Source: Lactobacillus acidophilus (GTDB lineage: Bacteria > Bacillota > Bacilli > Lactobacillales > Lactobacillaceae). From it: a DNA stretch of 64,000 nt. The stretch lies in contig NZ_CP139575.1 of the NCBI RefSeq assembly GCF_034298135.1, positions 62,001 through 126,000 of the forward strand. The letters are read 5' to 3'. The translations under genes and the position numbers were made by a program. The notes beneath the pieces were generated by a model. It did no database searches, had not been told where the DNA came from, and worked only from the letters and a program-made list of their open reading frames with translations. Shown one piece after another: positions 56,785-64,000 of the stretch (positions within the stretch are counted from its first letter, which is position 1; every line of letters begins with the position of its first letter).

Positions 56785-57468
56785 TTAATTCTCGTGATAA
56801 ATCTTTTTCAAGTTTTTAATATCTTGTGGCTGAATCGTGTAGATTGAACCCTTAGGATACATAACAGAAACTGAGTTAGTGTGATTTAAACCAATTGCGT
56901 GACCTAGTTCATGTTCTGCGGTATTGATAATTCTATTGTTGCTGTAGCCATACCATTCATTTTGTAAATAATAGCGATTTAAGTGAACGGTAGCTTTTAA
57001 CAAATGGCCTGTTGCAGGATTATAAGTAGTTGCAGTTTCGCCTGCAGCGTCTGTCCCGCTATCATCAACGACGTTAACAATAATTTGGGCATTCTTTTTA
57101 TTATCAATTTGCTTAAATGTGAATGCACCTGTTCTATTCCAAGCATTCATGGCATCAATTGTTGCGGAGCGTAATTGCATATTATCATGAATATCTATGT
57201 AGACATTCGCTTCTGGTTTTGACCAAACGCGAGAATCTGAAGTAGAGTCGTTGGCGGTTTTATCAGTATCTGTCTTTACTTCTGGATTTTTTTTACTAGA
57301 TGAAGTTACCGTGCCGTTTTTTAATAATTGATTGATACGGTAATTCAGTGTAGAAAGAGAATCTTGCGTAGCGATTTGAATATTAGGATCATTTTGATAG
57401 CTCCAAATACCAAAAGCAATTAATGTGAGCAAGAGAATGTTTCTACAGAATTTAAAAAATGTTCTCAT
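56785..57468 (-). CDS. matrixin-like (M10) zinc metalloprotease, membrane-anchored
   Basis: 227 residues. A hydrophobic anchor at 8-24, a Ser/Lys-rich linker, and a protease domain with the complete zinc site HELGHAIGLNH at 186-196 and the Met-turn VSVMYP after it. Such small bacterial matrixins are common in lactobacilli; the substrate is unknown. It faces the outside. Divergent from helD. Confidence 0.88.
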   Translation of the reverse strand: MRTFFKFCRNILLLTLIAFGIWSYQNDPNIQIATQDSLSTLNYRINQLLKNGTVTSSSKKNPEVKTDTDKTANDSTSDSRVWSKPEANVYIDIHDNMQLRSATIDAMNAWNRTGAFTFKQIDNKKNAQIIVNVVDDSGTDAAGETATTYNPATGHLLKATVHLNRYYLQNEWYGYSNNRIINTAEHELGHAIGLNHTNSVSVMYPKGSIYTIQPQDIKNLKKIYHEN

Positions 57469-57563
57469 ATTTTTTCAACTCCATTACTGAAAGAATTATA
57501 ATTTTCAAAAGTTAAATTTTCATCTATTTTTTCTTATATCTTGCCTATAAGCACGTCGCTATT

Positions 57564-57588
57564 ATGAAAGCGCTATTTATGATAAAAT
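57564..57588 (+). promoter_or_regulatory. cre-like box and extended -10 of helD
   Basis: TGAAAGCGCTATTT (57564-57577) matches the CcpA consensus at 13 of 14 positions and is directly followed by TGATAAAAT (57580-57588), an extended -10. Bound CcpA would occlude the -35 region. Confidence 0.6.
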
Positions 57589-57622
57589 AGTATGCAAGTT
57601 TTTATGGAAAAGGTGATTTTAG

Positions 57623-59929
57623 ATGGCTACAGCCAAAACCGAAAGTAAAGAAAAAGAATTTGAACAAAAGTACCTTGATAATGTGATGGGACAAATCAAG
57701 AAGCAAGAAAAAAATTTGAAACAGTCAATTAAATCAGCTGAAGGTGAAGCAAGAGAGCTTAATTCACACTTCTTTGACGATGTTAAGCTTGATTATGATG
57801 GCTACTCTACTTCAATGGAAACCGCGCTGTCAATTCACCAACAGCAACAATTATTAAGCGAACGTGAACATGCTTGGCAACACTCTGCTAAGCAGTTAGA
57901 CACAGTAGAAAGATTAGAAAAAAAGCCTTATTTTGCACGAATCGATTTTCAAGAACAAGGCGAAAAAAAGCCAGAAACAATTTATATTGGTTTAGGATCT
58001 TTTGCTGATAAAGATGATCATTTCTTAATTTATGACTGGCGTGCTCCAATTTCATCAATTTATTATGATGGTAAATTAGGTAAAGTTTCTTATAATTCAC
58101 CCGAAGGTGAAATTACGGTTGATATGACCAAGAAACGCCAATTTATGATCGAAAACGGTGAAATCGTTAATATGTTTGATACTAATGAATCCATTGGTGA
58201 TCAAATGTTATTAGAGGTTTTATCAGAAAAATCTAGTACACAAATGAAGTCGATCGTTACAACGATCCAACAAGAACAAAACAAGATTATTAGAAATACT
58301 AGTGCTGATTTATTATTTGTTCAAGGTGCAGCTGGTTCTGGTAAGACTAGTGCAATTTTGCAAAGAATTGCGTTCTTGCTATATCGCTATCGTGGTAATT
58401 TAACTTCTAGTGATGTAATTATGTTCAGCCCTAACCAATTATTTAATGATTATATTAAAAATGTTCTGCCTGAAATGGGTGAACAAAATATGGTCCAGAT
58501 GACTTACTGGCAATTTGTTTCACGTAGACTGCCTGGAATGACTGTCGAGAATTTATTCGATCAATTTGAAGATAACAGAGCTGACACCAATATTAGCAAG
58601 TTTAAGGATTCAGTTAATTTCTTTAACTTGTTAACACGTTATGCTAAGCATTTGAATCAGCGTGGGGTAGTTTTCAAGAATATTTACTTCCGTGATAAAA
58701 AGAAACCTTATTTTGATAAAGAAAAGATCAAGGAAATTTATTATTCATTTAATTCAAACTACACTTTAGCTAATCGAATTGAAGCAACACGCGAAGAATT
58801 AATCAAGATGCTTAACCGGAAGGTGACACCAGAAACTAAAAAAGCTTGGGTATCACGAACGATTGAGGGTATGAGCCAAGAACAATTAAATGAACTGTAT
58901 GATCGTCCAGACCAAGAATTTGAATCTGAAGCAAAAGAAGAAGCATTCTTGGGTAGAAAGATTGTACTTCAATCATTGAAAGGCGTTCACAAGCGAATTT
59001 TGCACAATAATTTTATTAATATGCGTGCACAATATCTTAGCTTTTTGCGTGCTGTACCTAAGATGATTGATCTATCTAAGTGGGGAATTGATGTAGACGA
59101 GTGGCTTGCTCATGTTGAAGACGTGAAGAATAATTTTAAAAAGCACAGTATTTCAATGAGTGATGTTTCTGCATATCTATATCTTTATGACATGGTAACT
59201 GGTCGTAGAACTAATTATGAAATGCGCTATGCCTTTGTCGATGAAATTCAAGATTATACCCCGTTCCAATTAGCCTACCTTAAGTATAATTTCCCAAGAG
59301 CTAAATTTACGATGTTAGGGGATTTGAACCAAGCTATTTTCACTAAGGATGAAAGTCGTAGTTTACTTAAGCAGATTTCTGGCTTATTTGATCCAGAAAA
59401 AACTGATGTGGTGCAACTTACTAAGTCATATCGTTCTACCAAAGAATTGACCGATTTTACTAAGCAAATTTTGCGTCAAGGCGAGAAGATTGAATCATTT
59501 AATCGTAAAGGACCAAAGCCTGTTATTTGGGGTAGAGATAGCGAAGAAAAAGCAATTAATGTGTTAAAGAAAGTTTTAGAAGATAACGAAGAACACAAAT
59601 TAACTACTGCGGTGATTACCAAGGATTTAGCTAGCGCTAAAAAAGTTCATAAAGAGCTTGCTAAAAAGGGCGAAAAAACTACGTTAATTGCTACTGCAAA
59701 TCAACGTCTTGTCGATGGTACTTTGATAATTCCATCATACTTGGCAAAAGGATTAGAATTTGACGCTGTGGTTATGTGGGATGCTTCTAAAGAAAATTAT
59801 CATCAGATTGATGAAACGCAATTAGTTTACACTGTTACATCTCGTGCAATGTACAAGTTAGATATAATTTATGTCGGTGAAAAGAGCCCACTTCTCGATG
59901 TTGATCCGGCTACTTACGTAGAAAAATAA
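57623..59929 (+). CDS. helD: HelD-type UvrD-like helicase, RNA polymerase recycling factor
   Basis: 768 residues. A coiled-coil N-terminus of about 100 residues that would enter the RNA polymerase secondary channel, Walker A GAAGSGKT at 235-242, the HelD-specific insertion, Walker B FVDEIQDYTPFQ, GDLNQAIF, and the C-terminal motifs LTKSYRST, AKGLEFDAVV and YTVTSRAMYKL. HelD frees stalled RNA polymerase from DNA. RBS AAAGGTGA. The T-box promoter begins right after its stop. Confidence 0.93.
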   Translation: MATAKTESKEKEFEQKYLDNVMGQIKKQEKNLKQSIKSAEGEARELNSHFFDDVKLDYDGYSTSMETALSIHQQQQLLSEREHAWQHSAKQLDTVERLEKKPYFARIDFQEQGEKKPETIYIGLGSFADKDDHFLIYDWRAPISSIYYDGKLGKVSYNSPEGEITVDMTKKRQFMIENGEIVNMFDTNESIGDQMLLEVLSEKSSTQMKSIVTTIQQEQNKIIRNTSADLLFVQGAAGSGKTSAILQRIAFLLYRYRGNLTSSDVIMFSPNQLFNDYIKNVLPEMGEQNMVQMTYWQFVSRRLPGMTVENLFDQFEDNRADTNISKFKDSVNFFNLLTRYAKHLNQRGVVFKNIYFRDKKKPYFDKEKIKEIYYSFNSNYTLANRIEATREELIKMLNRKVTPETKKAWVSRTIEGMSQEQLNELYDRPDQEFESEAKEEAFLGRKIVLQSLKGVHKRILHNNFINMRAQYLSFLRAVPKMIDLSKWGIDVDEWLAHVEDVKNNFKKHSISMSDVSAYLYLYDMVTGRRTNYEMRYAFVDEIQDYTPFQLAYLKYNFPRAKFTMLGDLNQAIFTKDESRSLLKQISGLFDPEKTDVVQLTKSYRSTKELTDFTKQILRQGEKIESFNRKGPKPVIWGRDSEEKAINVLKKVLEDNEEHKLTTAVITKDLASAKKVHKELAKKGEKTTLIATANQRLVDGTLIIPSYLAKGLEFDAVVMWDASKENYHQIDETQLVYTVTSRAMYKLDIIYVGEKSPLLDVDPATYVEK

Positions 59930-59958
59930 TTGACAAAAGTGTTTTTATCATTTAAGAT
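59930..59958 (+). promoter_or_regulatory. promoter of the T-box-controlled operon
   Basis: A perfect TTGACA at 59930-59935 and TAAGAT at 59953-59958, 17 bases apart, directly after the helD stop codon. Confidence 0.75.
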
Positions 59959-59984
59959 TTTAAACAACATTAAAAACAACTTAG

Positions 59985-60229
59985 AACAGAAGCAGTAATA
60001 TTGATTGTAGTAATAGAGAGTTTCTGATGGTGGAAATGAAACATGCATCGATATGAATTCACATCTGTGAGTTGATTCTCTGAATTAAGTAGGAGAACCC
60101 GGGCTTAGCCCGTTATAGCTAAAGGTTGATTATTAACTTATTGAGGCAAGTTACGTGAGTAACTTGTAAACATGAGGTGGAATCGCGATTTCATTCGCCC
60201 TCGTAGTCGTTTGACTATGAGGGCTTTTT
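59985..60229 (+). ncRNA. T-box leader with decoding stem I and first terminator
   Basis: Stem I spans about 60000-60095: AGAGAG at 60015-60020 pairs with the CTCT before GAA at 60082-60084. The specifier that follows GAA reads TTA (Leu, 60085-60087), or ATT (Ile) if shifted by one. Stem II (CGGG/CCCG), stem III (CAAGTTAC/GTAACTTG, 60147-60166), the T-box bulge TGGAATCGCG (60179-60188) and a 12-bp terminator (60197-60224, T's after) follow in the standard order. Uncharged tRNA would stabilise the antiterminator and switch on the transporter genes. Confidence 0.88.
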
Positions 60230-60236
60230 CTTTTAG

Positions 60237-60337
60237 ATAATCAACCTAGTGAGGTGCTGTTGCGTGAGCAAAGCACAAACACGAGGTGGAAACACGATCC
60301 GTTCGTCCTCTTAGAGCTAGTCTAAGAGGGCTTTTTT
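60237..60337 (+). ncRNA. second T-box module (stem III, T-box and terminator) without its own stem I
   Basis: A repeat of the downstream half of the T-box: stem III-like GTGCTGTTGC/GCAAAGCAC (60254-60276, same GTGA loop as the first), T-box TGGAAACACG (60287-60296) and an 11-bp terminator (60305-60331, then T's). There is no second stem I or specifier. Its first ten bases (60237-60246) are perfectly complementary to 60124-60133, before the first stem III. Confidence 0.85.
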
Positions 60338-60360
60338 ATTAAGAAAATGTAGGTGGAAAT

Positions 60361-61008
60361 ATGTCTTTAACTTATATCAATGAAATTTTGCCGGCTTTAT
60401 TTAGCGGTGCTGGTATGACTTTGAGTATTTTCTTTTTGACAATAATCTTAGCAACACCATTAGGAATATTGGTATCACTCGGAGAAATGAGCAAAATCAA
60501 GCCGCTTAAGTGGTTAGTTAATTTTTATGTTTGGATTATGAGAGGTACGCCGTTACTTTTACAATTAATTTTTGTGTTTTATGGTTTACCAATTATTCAT
60601 ATTGTTTTTCCTAGATATCAAGCAGCATTGTTTGCTTTTGTTTTGAATTATGCAGCATATTTCGCTGAAATTTTTCGTGGTGGTTTTCAATCAATTGATG
60701 AAGGACAATTTGAGGCAGCTAAAGTCTTGCGCTTAACTCGTTTCCAAACAATGACTAAGATTATTATTCCCCAGGTAATTAAGATTGTTTTGCCATCAAT
60801 TGGTAACGAAGTAATTAACTTGATTAAGGATTCATCTTTAGTTTATGTGATCGGTTTAGGTGATCTTCTTAGAGCAGGTAATGTGGCTATGGCCAGAGAT
60901 GTAACTCTAGTACCGCTTGTTTTAGTTGGGATAATTTATTTATTGCTAATCAGTATTTGTGCATTTGTAATGAAAAAACTTGAAAAGCACTTTTCTTATT
61001 ACAAGTAG
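60361..61008 (+). CDS. polar amino acid ABC transporter, permease
   Basis: 215 residues, five membrane segments, of the HisM/GlnP group: the EAA loop is present as EAAKVLRLTRFQTMTKIIIP. The start is 24 bases after the last terminator T-run. It forms an operon with the ATPase and binding-protein genes that follow. Substrate: an amino acid, presumably the one decoded by the T-box. Confidence 0.92.
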   Translation: MSLTYINEILPALFSGAGMTLSIFFLTIILATPLGILVSLGEMSKIKPLKWLVNFYVWIMRGTPLLLQLIFVFYGLPIIHIVFPRYQAALFAFVLNYAAYFAEIFRGGFQSIDEGQFEAAKVLRLTRFQTMTKIIIPQVIKIVLPSIGNEVINLIKDSSLVYVIGLGDLLRAGNVAMARDVTLVPLVLVGIIYLLLISICAFVMKKLEKHFSYYK

Positions 61009-61021
61009 GATGGTGAATTAA

Positions 61022-61642
61022 ATGTTAGAAGTAAAAAATTTATGTAAAGAATTTAATAATCGACCAATTTTAAGAGATATTTCGTTCACATTAAAAGATG
61101 GCGAAATTATGACTATTGTTGGTCCATCTGGTGCAGGTAAGACTACACTTTTGCGAATTATTGCTGGGCTTGAAACAAAGGATAGTGGTGAAATATTAAT
61201 TGATGGCAAACCTTACGATTCAGGCAAAGTCGGTGTGGTTTTCCAGGATTATAATCTTTTTCCTAACTTAAATGTCTTACAAAATATTACTTTAGCCCCG
61301 ACCATGGTATTAAAAGAATCAAAAGCAGAAGCTGAAAAAAATGCCCAAGAGTTGCTAGATAAGTTACAGATGAAAGGTAGAGAAAAGCAATATCCATATG
61401 AACTATCTGGTGGACAAAAGCAGCGAGTAGCTATTGCACGTGCATTAGCTATGAAACCGCGAATTTTGTGTTATGATGAGCCCACTTCTGAGCTAGACCC
61501 TAATTTGCGTAAAGAAGTAGAAAAAATGATTTTAAATTTAAAAAAATCTGGGTTAACTCAACTAATCATCACTCACGATTTAACTTTTGCCAAAAATGTT
61601 GCAGATCAAATGCTTAAGGTACAGCCGTTAAGTGAGGCATAG
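61022..61642 (+). CDS. polar amino acid ABC transporter, ATPase
   Basis: 206 residues, about 35 shorter than typical GlnQ proteins but complete in motifs: Walker A GPSGAGKTTLLR, signature LSGGQKQR, Walker B ILCYDEPTSELDP and the switch ITHDL. The C-terminus is short. It lies 13 bases after the permease gene with GGATGG as ribosome site. Confidence 0.92.
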   Translation: MLEVKNLCKEFNNRPILRDISFTLKDGEIMTIVGPSGAGKTTLLRIIAGLETKDSGEILIDGKPYDSGKVGVVFQDYNLFPNLNVLQNITLAPTMVLKESKAEAEKNAQELLDKLQMKGREKQYPYELSGGQKQRVAIARALAMKPRILCYDEPTSELDPNLRKEVEKMILNLKKSGLTQLIITHDLTFAKNVADQMLKVQPLSEA

Positions 61643-61645
61643 CAT

Positions 61646-62464
61646 ATGAAGAAAAAATGGATTTTTGTTTTGTTAGCCACTTTAATGCTGGTTTTAACAG
61701 GATGTGAAAGTGTACAAAAAAGGGCGAATACGCAGAATACATGGAATAAAATTGCACAAAAAAAGCAAGTAGTAATTGGACTAGATGATAGTTTTGTTCC
61801 TATGGGCTTTGAAAAAAAGAATGGTCAACTTACCGGTTATGATGTAGATTTAGCTAAAGAAGTTTTTAAATTATATGGGATCAATGTCAGTTTTCAAACA
61901 ATCGATTGGTCAATGAACGTAACGGAACTTCGTAACGGTACAATTGATTTGCTTTGGAACGGTTATAGTATTACTAAGCAAAGAGAAAAGAAAGTGGCAT
62001 TTAGTAGACCATATTTGCGCAACCGCCAAGTTTTAGTTGTAAAAAAGAATAGCGGTATTTCTTCTTTTAGTCAGATGAAAAAATATGAGTTAGGGATGCA
62101 AACTGGTTCAACGGCTGAGCAGTGGTATGAAACTAAACAAAATATTTTGCATGCAAAAAAGACTGTGCTTTATGACACAATCTCAAATTCATTTTTAGAT
62201 TTAAATGCAGGCAGAATTCAAGGGATTTTGCTTGATGAAGTCTATGCAAATTATTATATTGCTCATATGGCTAAGAGTAAGAATTATAAAGTAATTCAAA
62301 ATGATGCGGTACCGATGGATTTATTTGCCGTGGGAATGCGTAAAGGCGATAAAACTTTGCGTAAAAAGGTAAACCAAGGTTTAGAAAAATTGCAGAAAAA
62401 TGGTAAACTGAAGCAACTAAATGAAAAATGGTTTAACAAAAATAGTTCATATTTAGGAAAATAA
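61646..62464 (+). CDS. amino acid ABC transporter, substrate-binding lipoprotein
   Basis: 272 residues. Lipoprotein signal with LTGC (Cys19), then an SBP_bac_3 domain (VVIGLDDSFVPMGFEKKNGQ, GYDVDLAKEV, GTIDLLWNGYSIT). The usual pocket Arg segment appears as VAFSRPYLRNRQVLVV. It starts 4 bases after the ATPase gene. The ligand cannot be read by eye. The family includes cystine, glutamine, histidine and arginine binders. Confidence 0.92.
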   Translation: MKKKWIFVLLATLMLVLTGCESVQKRANTQNTWNKIAQKKQVVIGLDDSFVPMGFEKKNGQLTGYDVDLAKEVFKLYGINVSFQTIDWSMNVTELRNGTIDLLWNGYSITKQREKKVAFSRPYLRNRQVLVVKKNSGISSFSQMKKYELGMQTGSTAEQWYETKQNILHAKKTVLYDTISNSFLDLNAGRIQGILLDEVYANYYIAHMAKSKNYKVIQNDAVPMDLFAVGMRKGDKTLRKKVNQGLEKLQKNGKLKQLNEKWFNKNSSYLGK

Positions 62465-62466
62465 TT

Positions 62467-62919
62467 ATGAAACAAATTAATGATTTTACTTTTAAAACAG
62501 TTGATGAAATGACCGGACGGGAATTTTTCTGCGTCGAAAGATTACGCAATGATGTTTTTGTTGCCGAACAAAAGATTACATTGCCTGAACTTGATGATCA
62601 GGATTTAAATGCTATTCAAATTTATCGCTTAAATGCGGATAAAACGAATGCTTTATCTACTTGCCGAATCTTTGAAGAAGATGGTAAATGGATGCTAGGC
62701 CGAGTTGCGGTTTCAAAAGATGCAAGAGGAATGCATCTTGGTAGCAAAATGGTTGAAGCAGCACAAACGTATTTAAAAGAAATTACTGTTACTGCGTTAT
62801 ACTGTCACGCCCAAATGCGAGTTAAGCCGTTTTACGATAGATTAGGTTACCAAGCCATAGGTAAACCATTTGATGAAGGCGGAGTAGAACACGTAATGAT
62901 GAAAAAGGATTTGAGCTAA
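62467..62919 (+). CDS. ElaA-type GNAT acetyltransferase
   Basis: 150 residues. The core is GRVAVSKDARGMHLGSKMVE (acetyl-CoA loop) followed by YCHAQMRVKPFYDRLGY, which matches the ElaA subgroup. It starts 3 bases after the binding-protein gene and is probably the last gene of that operon. Its end overlaps the convergent hydrolase gene by 4 bases. Confidence 0.88.
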   Translation: MKQINDFTFKTVDEMTGREFFCVERLRNDVFVAEQKITLPELDDQDLNAIQIYRLNADKTNALSTCRIFEEDGKWMLGRVAVSKDARGMHLGSKMVEAAQTYLKEITVTALYCHAQMRVKPFYDRLGYQAIGKPFDEGGVEHVMMKKDLS

Positions 62920-63476
62920 TCAAGTTCTTTTTTTAATGTGGGCACTATTTGATTAACTAAAAATTCATTGCCTTTATCGGTTAAGTGTTGACCATCTGGC
63001 TGGTAATATGTCGAAATGTGTTTTAATTTTCTCATTGCAGAAAGAATATCCACAAAGGGCGCATTATGCTTAATAGCCACTTTTTGAGCTACTTGATTAT
63101 AAAGATCTAAGCGCTGGTCACCATAGAATTGATTAATTTCACGATTAGTTGGATCAGGATAGCATAAGCCAATAACTACGCTTTTGCCTACTCTGTTGAG
63201 AATTTCATTTAAATTATTCTCATAGTTCTTAATACTGATACCCCAAGCTGTCGCTGCATCGTTATTGCCGTATTCTACGACTACTAAGTCATGATCATTA
63301 GGAATTTGAACTAGATAATCCAGTCCTTCAACGGTAGTTGCACCGCTTTTAGAAATGTTTTCCACTTGTGCATAATCTTTTAGTTGCTTTTGAAACAAAT
63401 TGCTAACTAAATTAGTATTATGACCGTTACGATAGGCATTGAAGATTGAGTCGCCAAATAAAATAATTTTTTTCAT
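62916..63476 (-). CDS. SGNH/GDSL-family hydrolase
   Basis: 186 residues, cytoplasmic. Block I is LFGDSIF (catalytic Ser), block III is VEYGNNDA and block V is QPDGQHLTDKG (catalytic Asp and His). It is an esterase, lipase or acyltransferase of unknown substrate. RBS GAAAGGTGA. It is followed by no clear terminator; it runs into the convergent acetyltransferase gene. Confidence 0.88.
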   Translation of the reverse strand: MKKIILFGDSIFNAYRNGHNTNLVSNLFQKQLKDYAQVENISKSGATTVEGLDYLVQIPNDHDLVVVEYGNNDAATAWGISIKNYENNLNEILNRVGKSVVIGLCYPDPTNREINQFYGDQRLDLYNQVAQKVAIKHNAPFVDILSAMRKLKHISTYYQPDGQHLTDKGNEFLVNQIVPTLKKELD

Positions 63477-63532
63477 AAATTGTCACCTTTCAATTATAAT
63501 AAATAAAGTGTATTTAGAAGGAATTATTGAAT

Positions 63533-64000
63533 ATGAAAAATTATACAAGTTTTGAAAGAAATGAATGGGCAAAACTTGCACCCAAAAACAAAGTTGATAT
63601 TACTAAAGAAGAATTAGCTGATATTAAATCACTTGGTGATGTAGTAGATTTGACTGATGTTCATGAGATTTATACTAGTTTAATCAGCTACTTACACTTA
63701 GTTTACCAACAAAAAAGGGATGCACAAAAAGCTCAGATTGAATTTTTGCATAAAGCATTTAAATCGGCACCATTTATTATTGGAATTTCCGGTTCAGTTG
63801 CCGTAGGAAAATCAACAACGGCTCGTCTTTTGCAACTAATGCTTAAAAGAACATATCCGAACTTAAAAGTACATTTGATGACTACTGATGGTTTTATTTA
63901 TCCAAATGAAGAATTAAATCGTCGTAATCTGATGCCCCGTAAAGGATTTCCTGAAAGTTATAATATGGCTTTGCTCAGTGATTTTTTAAAGGATGTTCTA
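63533..64000 (+). CDS. coaA: pantothenate kinase type I, N-terminal part
   Basis: 156 codons before the window ends. Promoter TATAAT at 63495-63500, ribosome site AGAAGG, ATG at 63533. The P-loop [18 protein letters not shown] and the family phrase [17 protein letters not shown] are exactly those of CoaA, which phosphorylates pantothenate in the first step of coenzyme A synthesis. Confidence 0.94.
   Translation, partial: MKNYTSFERNEWAKLAPKNKVDITKEELADIKSLGDVVDLTDVHEIYTSLISYLHLVYQQKRDAQKAQIEFLHKAFKSAPFIIGISGSVAVGKSTTARLLQLMLKRTYPNLKVHLMTTDGFIYPNEELNRRNLMPRKGFPESYNMALLSDFLKDVL

Overview
The window is a piece of a low-GC Gram-positive chromosome, most likely a Lactobacillus of the acidophilus/crispatus/johnsonii group. 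The evidence is a cell-wall pullulanase ending in an S-layer-type SLAP domain, a YSIRK-signal mucin-binding (MucBP) adhesin with an LPQAG sorting signal, the AspD-AspT aspartate decarboxylation pair, several fused EIIBCA sugar transporters, DUF4767-type lipoproteins, a T-box leader and many cre-like boxes. I see no tRNA, rRNA, intact insertion sequence, CRISPR array or phage structural gene.

Layout. 1-1200: start of a UDP-GlcNAc 2-epimerase gene (minus) and galU. 1216-9561: a very AT-rich accessory island with two unrecognised membrane proteins, two small minus-strand membrane proteins, an ApeA-like HEPN RNase candidate, a regulator remnant, and a three-component ABC defence-type system (ABC-3C) whose ATPase is split in its coiled coil at an in-phase A AAA AAT heptamer. 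9.8-19.0 kb: secreted and surface proteins (transglutaminase-like protein, small secreted protein, pullulanase, adhesin). 19.0-23.4 kb: antiterminator-controlled beta-glucoside operon. 23.7-28.6 kb: MurNAc / cell-wall recycling operon murP-murQ-mupG-murR, with mupG frameshifted. 28.6-30.6 kb: a decayed stretch. 30.6-33.2 kb: tandem AraC paralogues. 33.3-39.7 kb: exonuclease, membrane protein, lipoprotein, and aspT/aspD on minus.

40.1-40.9 kb holds two short paralogous genes (42 and 39 codons), each behind a near-identical promoter carrying a perfect 16-bp palindrome between -35 and -10. 41-48.5 kb: acetyltransferase, TetR-type regulator, CAP-domain secreted protein, GH4 glucosidase, RpiR regulator, asparaginase, a 45-residue membrane peptide with a cre, and a stand-alone mannose-type EIIA. 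48.5-56 kb: P-type cation ATPase behind an attenuator-like leader, a frameshifted HEPN/DUF4145-like gene, a TcaA-like protein and a BceAB-type ABC transporter. 56-60 kb: phosphatase, M10 metalloprotease, HelD. 60-62.5 kb: polar amino acid ABC transporter behind a T-box with one decoding stem and two stem III/terminator modules. The window ends in coaA.

How the parts fit. Most catabolic and surface genes carry candidate CcpA (cre) boxes, suggesting one carbon-controlled programme of starch, beta-glucoside, muropeptide and alpha-glucoside use plus adhesion. Asparaginase could feed aspartate into AspD/AspT, which makes alanine and CO2 and generates proton-motive force. Single-base losses in A-runs interrupt three genes (ABC-3C ATPase, mupG, HEPN-like gene); real decay, programmed slippage and homopolymer sequencing error all need to be considered. 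The best candidates for something undescribed are the twin peptide loci, the split ABC-3C system with its extra 60-residue protein, and the double-platform T-box.
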